Part shown: positions 54,344-61,971 of the stretch, piece after piece
Layout: every line of letters starts with the position of its first letter
How positions within the stretch are numbered: position 1 is the stretch's first letter
Assembly (NCBI RefSeq): GCF_014655715.1
Contig: NZ_BNBM01000001.1
Coordinates: 374,742-438,741, forward strand
From: Streptomyces lanatus
GTDB taxonomy: Bacteria; Actinomycetota; Actinomycetes; Streptomycetales; Streptomycetaceae
Direction: 5' to 3'
Length of the DNA: 64,000 nt
Notes under the pieces: model-generated
What the model saw: the letters and a program-made list of their open reading frames with translations, nothing else
Told to the model about the DNA's origin: nothing
The model's database searches: none
Made by a program: the position numbers and the translations under genes

Positions 54344-55860
54344 GACGCCGGGCTTCCTTCCATGACGAGGTCGAGTACGCGGTGTTCGTCGAGTTCACGC
54401 GCGGGCGCCGTGTGTACGACACGGCCCTCGCGCAGCACCAGGACGCGGTCGGCGAGGCCCAGTACCTCGGGCACTTCGCTGGAGACCAGCAGCACGGCGA
54501 GGCCTTCGTCGGCCAGCCGGCGTACGACCGCGTAGAGCTCCGCGCGGGCGCCGACGTCGACGCCGCGGGTGGGTTCGTCGAGCAGCAGGACCCGGCAGCC
54601 GCGCAGCAGCCAGCGGGCGAGGACGGCTTTCTGTTGGTTGCCGCCGGAGAGGGTGCGCACGGGCACCGAGGGGTTGTCGGGCCTTAGCGACAGCTCGCGG
54701 GTCGCGGCTCGCGCCGCCCCGAGTTCGGCCGCGCGGTCGATCCAACCGCCGTGCGAGAAGCGGGACATGGAGGACACCGAGACATTGCGGGTGACGGACT
54801 CCAGCATCAGCAGGGCCTGTGCCTTGCGTTCCTCGGGGGCGAGCCCGAGTCCGGCGCGCACGGCGGCGCGCACGCTGCCCGGCTTCAGCGCCCGCCCGGC
54901 CACGAGGACCTGACCGGCGCTGGGCTTGCGGGCCCCGTAGATCGTCTCCAGGATCTCGGACCGCCCCGAGCCGACCAGCCCCGCGAGCCCGACGATCTCC
55001 CCGGGCCGCACGGTCAGGTCCAGGGACTCGAACTCACCGTCCCGGGCGAGCCCTCGGACCTCCAGCAGCGGCTCACCGCCGGTCGCGTCCTGAGTGGGCC
55101 GCTCAGGGAAGACGTACTCCACATTCCGTCCTGTCATCATCGCCACGACGTCACGCGTCGGTGTCGACTTCGCCGGGAGCCCGCCGGCCACGGCCCGCCC
55201 GTCCTTCAGCACGGTCACCCGGTCGCCGATCCTGCGGATCTCCTCCAGGCGGTGCGAGATGTAGACGACGGCGACTCCGGCGGCGGTGAGGTCGCCGACG
55301 ATACGGAAGAGGTTGTCGACCTCGTCCGGGTCGAGGGCGGCGGACGGCTCGTCCATCACGATCAGCCGTACGTCATGGGAGAGCGCCCGCGCCATCGACA
55401 CGATCTGCTGCTGGGCGGCCGACAGCTCCCCGACCAGTCGGCCCGGTTCGATCTCCGGATGCCCAAGTCGCTTGAGGAGCTGGGCTGTTGAGACCCGGGC
55501 CGCCTTTCCGCGTACGACGAAGCCGGCCGTCGTCGGCTCATGGCCGAGGTGGACGTTCTCGGCGACCGACAGATGCTCCACCAGGTCGAGTTCCTGGTAG
55601 ATGGTGGCGATACCGAGGCGCATCGCGGCGATAGGCGAGCGGAGGGTGACCTCCTCGCCGCGCCAGCGGATGGTGCCGGTGTCGGGCTGGTGGGCGCCGG
55701 CCAGGACCTTGATGAGGGTGGACTTGCCCGCGCCGTTCTGGCCGAGCAGACAGTGCACTTCACCGGCCTGGACGTCGAGGTCGACGCCGTCGAGTGCGCG
55801 CACTCCGGGGAATGACTTGGTGATGCCGTTCATACCGAGCAGCGGTGGTTCTGGTGCCAT
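54340..55860 (-). CDS. Sugar ABC transporter ATPase (RbsA-like, two domains)
   Basis: A 506-residue tandem ATPase. Domain 1 has Walker A GQNGAGKST, signature ELSAAQQQIVSMARAL and Walker B LIVMDEPSAAL. Domain 2 has a degenerate P-loop (LAGLVGSGRSE) as is normal for RbsA, signature LSGGNQQKAVLARWL and LLLDEPTRGVDVGA. It energises the RbsC-like channel. It starts 85 bases after the ROK gene, probably in the same transcript. Confidence 0.93.
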   Translation of the reverse strand: MAPEPPLLGMNGITKSFPGVRALDGVDLDVQAGEVHCLLGQNGAGKSTLIKVLAGAHQPDTGTIRWRGEEVTLRSPIAAMRLGIATIYQELDLVEHLSVAENVHLGHEPTTAGFVVRGKAARVSTAQLLKRLGHPEIEPGRLVGELSAAQQQIVSMARALSHDVRLIVMDEPSAALDPDEVDNLFRIVGDLTAAGVAVVYISHRLEEIRRIGDRVTVLKDGRAVAGGLPAKSTPTRDVVAMMTGRNVEYVFPERPTQDATGGEPLLEVRGLARDGEFESLDLTVRPGEIVGLAGLVGSGRSEILETIYGARKPSAGQVLVAGRALKPGSVRAAVRAGLGLAPEERKAQALLMLESVTRNVSVSSMSRFSHGGWIDRAAELGAARAATRELSLRPDNPSVPVRTLSGGNQQKAVLARWLLRGCRVLLLDEPTRGVDVGARAELYAVVRRLADEGLAVLLVSSEVPEVLGLADRVLVLREGRVVHTAPARELDEHRVLDLVMEGSPAS

Positions 55861-55945
55861 GAGGTCCCCTTGGCGGGCGTGCGGGCCGGTTTCAGGGCAG
55901 GGCGAAGCAGGGGGCGGTGCGGATGCGCCGTACTGAACTTTGTGC

Positions 55946-57136
55946 TTACGCGGGTGAGAACAGGTGGTCGCTGATGAGCCGGGCCGCGCCGATGACGCCG
56001 GCGGTGGGGCCCAACTCGCCCAGGACGATGGGGAGGTTGCCGGTCGCGAGGGGCAGTGACTGGCGGTAGACCTGGGTGCGGATCGCGGCGAGCAGGTTGT
56101 GGCCGAGGCCGGTCACCCCGCCGCCGATCACCACCAGGCCGGGGTTGAAGAAGCTGACGAGTCCGGCGATGACCTGGCCGACGCGGTTGCCGCCCTCGCG
56201 GATCAGATCGAGCGCGGTGGCGTCACCGGCGGCGGCCGCGGCGGCGACATCGACGCCGGTCAGGGTGCCGTTCGCCGCAAGGCGCGAGGCGAGTTCCTCG
56301 GACAGTCCCTGCTGGGCCGCCTCCACGGCGTCCCGGGCGAGGGCGGCGCCGCTGAAGTGGGCCTCCAGACAGCCCCGGTTGCCACAGGCACAGGGGCGGC
56401 CGTCGGGCACGGCCTGGATGTGCCCGATGTCGCCCGCGCTGCCGGTGACACCGCGGTGGACATCACCGCCCGCGACGATGCCGCAGCCGATGCCGGTGCC
56501 GATCTTGACGCAGAGGAAGTCGCCCACGGAGCGTGCGACGCCCGCGTGCTGCTCCCCCATCGCCATGAGGTTCACGTCGTTGTCGACCATGACCGGGCAG
56601 CCGAGTTCCTGGCTGAGGGCCTCCCGCACGGGGAAGCCGTCCCAGCCCGGCATGATCGGCGGAGCCACCGGGACGCCCTCGGGGAAGCGGACCGGTCCCG
56701 GGACGCCGATGCCGGCGCCGTCGAAACCCTCCGCGAGCCCGGTGGCCCTCAACTTGGCGGCCATGGACAGGACTTGCTCGAAGACCGCGACGGGGCCCTC
56801 GCGTACGTCCATGGGCTGGTTGAGGTGTCCGAGGATCTCCAGTTCGGCGTTGGTGACCGCGACGTCGACCGAGGTCGCGCCGATGTCGACGCCGAGGAAG
56901 CGCAGATCGGGGTTGAGCCGGATGTTGTGCGACCGGCGGCCACCGCGCGAGGCGGCGAGTCCGTCGGCCACGGCGAGTCCCGTCTCCAGCAGACGGTCCA
57001 CCTCCACGGCCAGCTTGGACCGCGAGAGGTCGATCTGATCGCCGAGCTGGGCCCGGGAGTTGGGGCCTCCGTCGCGCAGGAGCCTGAGCAGCTTGGCCTG
57101 ATGACCGTTAGCGGGTCGCGCCGTCATACGTCTCAC
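55946..57136 (-). CDS. ROK-family transcriptional regulator
   Basis: A 396-residue regulator. N-terminal winged helix near residues 10-75 (KLLRLLRDGGPNSRAQLGDQ, LSRSKLAVEVDRLLETGL). ROK domain: LGVDIGATSVDVAV, GVPGPVRFPEG, VDNDVNLMAMGE, KIGTGIGCGIV with GDIGH, and zinc motif CACGNRGCLE. GTG 57136 (ATG 57127 alternative). It leads the sugar operon and probably represses it in the absence of a sugar ligand. An operator-like palindrome lies 124 bases upstream. Confidence 0.92.
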   Translation of the reverse strand: MRRMTARPANGHQAKLLRLLRDGGPNSRAQLGDQIDLSRSKLAVEVDRLLETGLAVADGLAASRGGRRSHNIRLNPDLRFLGVDIGATSVDVAVTNAELEILGHLNQPMDVREGPVAVFEQVLSMAAKLRATGLAEGFDGAGIGVPGPVRFPEGVPVAPPIMPGWDGFPVREALSQELGCPVMVDNDVNLMAMGEQHAGVARSVGDFLCVKIGTGIGCGIVAGGDVHRGVTGSAGDIGHIQAVPDGRPCACGNRGCLEAHFSGAALARDAVEAAQQGLSEELASRLAANGTLTGVDVAAAAAAGDATALDLIREGGNRVGQVIAGLVSFFNPGLVVIGGGVTGLGHNLLAAIRTQVYRQSLPLATGNLPIVLGELGPTAGVIGAARLISDHLFSPA

Positions 57137-57259
57137 GAGCCCCTCCCCGCCTCAATCGGCCTGAGCGCGCCGGGTTTCGGCCACGTGCGTGGCCTTCTTT
57201 CGAGGGGAAAGTAGCAGCGGCTGCAGCAGCTGGGAAGAACTTGAGCAGAGATTGCCGTC

Positions 57260-57284
57260 AACTTTCTCCACTCACAGGACAAAG
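57260..57284. promoter_or_regulatory. 25-bp operator-like element, copy 2
   Basis: On the minus strand CTTTGTCC, 7 bases, GGAGAAAG: 8-bp arms with one mismatch. It matches 22 of 25 bases of the copy at 49668-49692. Likely binding site of the ROK regulator in its own promoter. Confidence 0.65.
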
Positions 57285-57344
57285 AAGGGCCGACGGCTGC
57301 CCAGGGAGGGGTGAGACAGGGTCACTCGCGGCAAACAGTCGCGC

Positions 57345-58022
57345 TCAGGACTCCGACCGCGCGTGATACGAGCGTCGCGTGTGCTCGGTGTGCTCCCGCA
57401 TCAGCTGGGTGGCCTGCTGTTCGTCACGGGCGGTGATCGCGGCGATCATGCCGCGGTGCTCGATCCAGGACTGGTGGCCACGCTGGCGGGCGACCGGCGT
57501 GTAGTACCAGCGGACCCGGCGGTCGACCTGGGCCGCGAGCTCGGCGAGGACCGCGTTGCCGGCGAGTTCCATGATCTTGGCGTGGAAGCGGGCGTTCAGG
57601 GCGACGGCCGAATCCACGTCATCGGCGGCGACGGCCTTCTCGCCCTCCGCGCACAGCTCCTCCAGGGCCTTGATGCCGGCGCTGTCGGCATGGGCGGCGG
57701 CGAGCCGGGCGGCCTCGGCCTCCAGGAGGGTGCGCACGGTGAGGAGCTGGTCGGCCTCCTCCTCCGTCGGCTCATGCACGAACGCGCCCTGCGCGGGCCG
57801 TAGATCGACCCAGCCCTCGGTGTTCAGCCGCTGCAGCGCCTCCCGCACCGGCTGACGCGACACGCCGAGGTGACCTGCCAGTTCGCTCTCGACCAGATGC
57901 TGGCCGGGCTGGAGGGCGCGGGTCGTGATGAGTTCGAGCAGCGCCTCATAGACACGGTCGCGCAGCGGGCCGGGCCGTTCGAGCTTGGGCACCGCACCCT
58001 GCGGCAGTCCTGTCGACAACAT
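57345..58022 (-). CDS. GntR-family regulator (FCD type), probable oxalate/formate regulator
   Basis: A 225-residue regulator. Winged helix (LRDRVYEALLELITTRALQP, LGVSRQPVREALQRLNTEGW) and FCD domain with metal-site candidates in LNARFHAKIM and IEHRGMIA. ATG 58022 has GGAGGGG at ideal spacing. It lies next to KAS III and transporter genes, and related operator-like sequence occurs in its own upstream region, the oxc-sucC region and the transporter-panE region. I infer control of oxalate and formate genes. Confidence 0.88.
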   Translation of the reverse strand: MLSTGLPQGAVPKLERPGPLRDRVYEALLELITTRALQPGQHLVESELAGHLGVSRQPVREALQRLNTEGWVDLRPAQGAFVHEPTEEEADQLLTVRTLLEAEAARLAAAHADSAGIKALEELCAEGEKAVAADDVDSAVALNARFHAKIMELAGNAVLAELAAQVDRRVRWYYTPVARQRGHQSWIEHRGMIAAITARDEQQATQLMREHTEHTRRSYHARSES

Positions 58023-58095
58023 CGGTTCCCCTCCTGGGCGAACGCCGGGCGACTGCGTCCCGTAGCCGACCGTCACGGAAAGCCAGTATTGATTG

Positions 58096-58115
58096 TCTTT
58101 CGTCTACAGTCTACG
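58096..58115. promoter_or_regulatory. Operator-like sequence upstream of gntR
   Basis: The minus strand carries GTAGACTGTAGACGA: ACTGTAGAC is shared exactly with 60897-60905 and, with two changes, with 28.1 kb. GTAGAC is directly repeated. Suggests autoregulation. Confidence 0.5.
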
Positions 58116-58175
58116 GCGCACAAGGGCCAGGGAAACGGAGAGTTGGCCACATCACACGGCTACATCACTCAGACA

Positions 58176-59114
58176 TCAGGGACAGCGCACGACCTGCCCG
58201 GCATACGACAGGTTCCCGCCGAACCCGAACAGCAGCACCGGGTCCCCGGTCGAGATCCGCCCCTGCTCCACGAGCTTGGACAGGGCCAGCGGAATGCTCG
58301 CCGCCGAGGTGTTCCCGGACTCGGAGACATCCCGCGCGACCACGGCGTTGACCGCGCCGAGCTTGAGGGCGAGGGGTTCGATGATGCGCAGGTTGGCCTG
58401 GTGCAGGACGACCCCGGCGAGGTCCTCGGGCGCGAGTCCCGCCCGCTCGCAGGCGCGCCGGGCGATGGCCGGCAGCTGTGTCGTGGCCCAGCGGTAGACG
58501 CTCTGCCCCTCCTGCGCGAACCGCGCCGGCTGCCCCTCGATACGTACGGCGTGCCCCATCTCGGGCACCGAACCCCACAGCACCGGCCCGATGCGGGCCT
58601 CCTCGGACGCCTCGACGACGGCGGCGCCGGCCCCGTCGCCGACCAGCACACAGGTCGTACGGTCGCTCCAGTCCGTGACGTCGGACATCTTGTCGGCGCC
58701 GATCACCAGGGCCCGGGTCGCGGCACCGGCCCGTACCGCGTGGTCGGCAGTGGCCAGGGCGTGGGTGAATCCGGCGCAGACGACGTTGACGTCCATCGCG
58801 GCGGGCGAGGGGATGCCGAGGCGGGCGGCGACCCGGGCGGCCATGTTCGGGGAGCGGTCGATGGCCGTGGAGGTGGCGACCAGGACGAGGTCGATGTCAC
58901 CGGGGGCGAGACCGGCCGCCGCGAGCGCCTTGGCGGCGGCGTGGGCGGCGAGCTCGTCGACCGGCTCGTCGGGCCCGGCGATGTGGCGCGTACGGATGCC
59001 CACGCGGGACGTGATCCACTCGTCACTGGTGTCGACCATGCCCGCGAGTTCCTCGTTGGTGAGTACCTTGGCGGGCTGATAGTGGCCGACTGCGGCGATG
59101 CGCGAGCCGTTCAT
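58176..59114 (-). CDS. Beta-ketoacyl-ACP synthase III family protein
   Basis: A 312-residue thiolase-fold enzyme with the full FabH triad: Cys in NVVCAGFTHAL near residue 113, His in VVLHQANLRI, and Asn in SGNTSAASIPLAL. ITSRVGIRTRHIA and the C-terminal LLFGFGGNLSYAGQV are typical. ATG 59114 (MNGSRIAAVG) fits family N-termini better than an earlier start at 59153. It is not next to fatty-acid genes but between the OFA transporter and the GntR gene. It may condense an acyl-CoA in a side route; its role here is unclear. Confidence 0.88.
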   Translation of the reverse strand: MNGSRIAAVGHYQPAKVLTNEELAGMVDTSDEWITSRVGIRTRHIAGPDEPVDELAAHAAAKALAAAGLAPGDIDLVLVATSTAIDRSPNMAARVAARLGIPSPAAMDVNVVCAGFTHALATADHAVRAGAATRALVIGADKMSDVTDWSDRTTCVLVGDGAGAAVVEASEEARIGPVLWGSVPEMGHAVRIEGQPARFAQEGQSVYRWATTQLPAIARRACERAGLAPEDLAGVVLHQANLRIIEPLALKLGAVNAVVARDVSESGNTSAASIPLALSKLVEQGRISTGDPVLLFGFGGNLSYAGQVVRCP

Positions 59115-59263
59115 CGTTGGTGATCCCCTCGGGCCTCGGGTAGCGGGATTCACCAGTCTGATCAGTGACTCACGGGTACGACGGCACGTGTTGCCACAGG
59201 AAACGGGCGCCCGTGTTGTCAGCTTCCATCAGCCCCTCGGACGCCCGGACACCTCCCGAACAC

Positions 59264-59392
59264 CTACCCGGTGAACAGCTGCGTCGCCTTCCGTACGAGT
59301 TCGTAGAGCCCGTACGCGAGCGGCACTCCCACCCACAGCCAGGCGAAGGCGATCAGCGCGCGCCGGTCGGCTGGACCGCTGTTACTCGACAT
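59264..59392 (-). CDS. MFS transporter small subunit (42 residues)
   Basis: A 42-residue single-helix membrane peptide (ALIAFAWLWVGVPLAYGLYE) with a polar N-terminus and a short basic tail. ATG 59392 has AAGGAGG at ideal spacing inside the end of the transporter gene and overlaps it by 11 bases. Small proteins of this form follow OFA-type transporters in many actinomycetes and are thought to be accessory subunits. It is too short for most gene finders. Confidence 0.75.
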   Translation of the reverse strand: MSSNSGPADRRALIAFAWLWVGVPLAYGLYELVRKATQLFTG

Positions 59393-60734
59393 CGGCGACC
59401 TCCTTCTCCTTCTGCGCCGGCACCGGAAGGTGATGGCGCGGATGGACGGGCCGTACCAACTCGTTGGCGACGAAGCCGACGGCGAGCAGCCCGATCATGA
59501 TGAACAGGGACAGTGTGTACAGGGAGGAGCCGTCCTTGCCGGCCTCCTCCTGCCGGTCGGCGATCCAGTTGACGATCAGCGGCCCAAGGACGCCGGCCGT
59601 GGACCAGGCGGTGAGCAGCCGTCCGTGGATGGCGCCGACCTGGTAGGTCCCGAAGAGGTCCTTCAGATAGGCGGGAATCGTCGCGAAGCCGCCGCCGTAG
59701 AAGGACAGGATCACCAGTGCGCACAGGATGAACAGCGGCTTCGAGGAGTCGCCGGCCAGCGCGATCAGGCCGTACATCAGCGCGCCCACGCCCAGGTACA
59801 CCCGGTAGATGTTCTTGCGTCCGATCAGGTCGGAGGTCGAGGACCAGCCGATCCGGCCCGCCATGTTGGCGGCGGAGAGCAGGGCGACGAAGCCTGCAGC
59901 GGCGGACGCCGACACCGTCGTCGAGGTGTTCGCGAAGAAGTCCGTGATCATCGGCGCGGCCTTCTCCAGGATGCCGATGCCGGCGGTCACGTTCATGCAG
60001 AGCACGACCCACAGGCACCAGAACTGCGGCGTGCGGATCGCCTGATTCGCGGACACCTGCGGGTCGGTGGGGGCTGATCGCGCCCCCGCGGCGGTAGCCG
60101 CAGATTCAACACCGCCCCGCGCCCCTTGGTCGGCTCGCGGCACCCGGATCAGGAGGACACCCAGCGTCATGAACACCGCGTACGACAGCCCGTGCACCAG
60201 GAATGCCACCGCGATCCCGGAGCTGTCGCTGCCGAAGGACTCCAGCATCTGCGCCGACCAGGGCGAGGCGATGAGCGCGCCGCCGCCGAAGCCCATGATC
60301 GCGATGCCGGTGGCCATGCCAGGCCGGTCGGGGAACCACTTGATCAGGGTGGAGACCGGCGAGATGTAGCCGATGCCGAGGCCGATGCCGCCGACGAAGC
60401 CGTAGCCGAGGACGATCAGCCAGTACTGCTCGGTGGCCGCGCCGAGGGCGGAGAGCAGGAAGCCGGAGGAGAAGCAGATCAGGGCGACCGTCATCGCCCA
60501 GCGCGGGCCGTTGCGCTCCACCAGCGTGCCGCCGAACGCGGCGGACAGGCCGAGCATGACGATGCCGAGCTGGAACGGCAGGGCGCTCTGGGTGCCGCTG
60601 AGGCCGAGGGCGGATTCGAGCGGTGGCTTGAACACGCTCCAGGCGTAGGCCTGGCCGATGGACAGATGAACCGAGAGAGCGGCGGGTGGAACCAGCCAGC
60701 GGCTCCATCCCGGGGGTGCGACCGGTGGACTCAT
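59382..60734 (-). CDS. MFS transporter, OFA (oxalate/formate) type
   Basis: A 450-residue twelve-helix permease: LSIGQAYAWSVFKPPLESAL, STLIKWFPDRPGMATGIAIM, ANMAGRIGWSSTSDLIGRKN. The central loop carries about 20 residues (QGARGGVESAATAAGARSAP) that coincide with a Streptomyces interspersed repeat at 60069-60127. ATG 60734 was chosen because the family N-terminus begins there; its Shine-Dalgarno is weak. Likely formate, oxalate or related acid exchange. It diverges from panE-fdh and is followed by a small-subunit gene. Confidence 0.85.
   Translation of the reverse strand: MSPPVAPPGWSRWLVPPAALSVHLSIGQAYAWSVFKPPLESALGLSGTQSALPFQLGIVMLGLSAAFGGTLVERNGPRWAMTVALICFSSGFLLSALGAATEQYWLIVLGYGFVGGIGLGIGYISPVSTLIKWFPDRPGMATGIAIMGFGGGALIASPWSAQMLESFGSDSSGIAVAFLVHGLSYAVFMTLGVLLIRVPRADQGARGGVESAATAAGARSAPTDPQVSANQAIRTPQFWCLWVVLCMNVTAGIGILEKAAPMITDFFANTSTTVSASAAAGFVALLSAANMAGRIGWSSTSDLIGRKNIYRVYLGVGALMYGLIALAGDSSKPLFILCALVILSFYGGGFATIPAYLKDLFGTYQVGAIHGRLLTAWSTAGVLGPLIVNWIADRQEEAGKDGSSLYTLSLFIMIGLLAVGFVANELVRPVHPRHHLPVPAQKEKEVADVE
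60069..60127. repeat. Interspersed repeat, copy 2, in frame inside a transporter gene
   Basis: GGGGCTGATCGCG at one end, GCGGCGGTAGCCGCA in the middle and GCCCCGCGCCCCTT at the other correspond in order to the copy at 52139-52235. It encodes the hydrophilic central loop of the transporter and keeps the frame. Confidence 0.6.
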
Positions 60735-60894
60735 GATCCCGCACGGTAAAGAGCACCCGGGATGTTGAGAAGGCAACGGTCGATCGTATGCGGTGAGCGG
60801 TATGCACGACGCGACGAACGGTCGAACGCCGTCCGCAAAGCCTTCCCGAACGCCGTGCGCGAACCGTGCGCGAACCCTTGCTGACCCCCTATCC

Positions 60895-60919
60895 ATACTG
60901 TAGACAATATTCAGTCGAC
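60895..60919. promoter_or_regulatory. Operator-like sequence in the transporter-panE divergent region
   Basis: ATACTGTAGACAATATTCAG followed by TCGAC. It shares ACTGTAGAC with the gntR upstream region (58.1 kb) and the CATAC-N-GT half-site with the palindrome at 28.1 kb. It is about 80 bases before panE and 160 before the transporter start. Confidence 0.5.
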
Positions 60920-60999
60920 GAGATGAGACTCGATCAGACGCTACTTCTCAGAACCAGCCACCTCCGCGGTACTCCCTCGACCGAACGGAGCGTTCCGAA

Positions 61000-61971
61000 G
61001 TGAAAGTTGCAGTCCTCGGCGCCGGTGCCATCGGCGCCTATGTCGGAGCCGCGCTGCACCGCGCCGGCGCCGACGTGCATCTGATCGCCCGTGGACCGCA
61101 TCTCGCGGCCATGAGGCAGCACGGAGTGCGGGTGCTCAGCCCCCGTGGCGACTTCACCGCCCGCGCCCACGCCACCGACGACCCGGCCGACATCGGCCCG
61201 GTCGACTATGTCTTTCTGGGTCTGAAGGCCAACTCGTACGCGGCGTGCGGGCCGCTGATCGAGCCCCTTCTGCATGACGGCACGGCGGTCGTGGCCGCCC
61301 AGAACGGCATCCCCTGGTGGTACTTCCACCGGCACGGCGGCCCGCACGACGGCCACCGCGTCGAGAGCGTGGACCCGGACGGCGCGGTCAGTGCGGTGAT
61401 CGCGCCCGAACGGGCCATCGGCTGTGTGGTCTACGCCGCCACCGAGCTCGAAGGACCGGGTGTCGTACGGCACTTGGAAGGCACCCGGTTCTCCATCGGC
61501 GAGCCCGACCGCAGTGTGTCCAAGCGCTGTCTGGACCTCAGCGAGGCCATGGTCGCCGGTGGCCTGAAATGCCCGGTCGAACCCGACCTGCGCAACGACA
61601 TCTGGCTCAAGCTGCTCGGCAACATCTCCTTCAACCCGATCAGCGCGCTGGCCCGCGCCACCATGCGGCAGATGTGTCTGCACGGCGGCACCCGGAAGGT
61701 CATCGAGATCATGATGACCGAGACGCTCACCGTCGCCGAGGCCCTGGGCTGCGAGGTCGGCGTCTCCATCGAGCGCCGGCTCGCGGGCGCCGAGAAGGTC
61801 GGCGACCACCGCACCTCCACGCTCCAGGACCTGGAGCGCGGCAAGCCGCTCGAACTCGACGTGCTCCTCGCGGCGGTCGTCGAGTTGGCGGAGATCACCG
61901 GCGTCCAGGTGCCCACCCTGCGCACCGTGCACGCCATCTCGGACCTGCTCGCGCTGAGGAGCGCCGCATGA
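61000..61971 (+). CDS. 2-dehydropantoate 2-reductase family protein (PanE-like)
   Basis: A 323-residue NADP-dependent reductase: MKVAVLGAGAIGAYVGAALH, AQNGIPWWYFHRHGG, catalytic Lys in LRNDIWLKLLGNISFNPISA, and C-terminal Glu/Ser-bearing helices (SISTLQDLERGK-like region, TSTLQDLERGKPLELD). GTG 61000. Its stop overlaps the formate dehydrogenase start (ATGA), so it is co-expressed with formate oxidation rather than pantothenate genes. In Methylobacterium a PanE2 homologue acts as oxalyl-CoA reductase; that role fits this setting but is inference. Confidence 0.85.
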   Translation: MKVAVLGAGAIGAYVGAALHRAGADVHLIARGPHLAAMRQHGVRVLSPRGDFTARAHATDDPADIGPVDYVFLGLKANSYAACGPLIEPLLHDGTAVVAAQNGIPWWYFHRHGGPHDGHRVESVDPDGAVSAVIAPERAIGCVVYAATELEGPGVVRHLEGTRFSIGEPDRSVSKRCLDLSEAMVAGGLKCPVEPDLRNDIWLKLLGNISFNPISALARATMRQMCLHGGTRKVIEIMMTETLTVAEALGCEVGVSIERRLAGAEKVGDHRTSTLQDLERGKPLELDVLLAAVVELAEITGVQVPTLRTVHAISDLLALRSAA

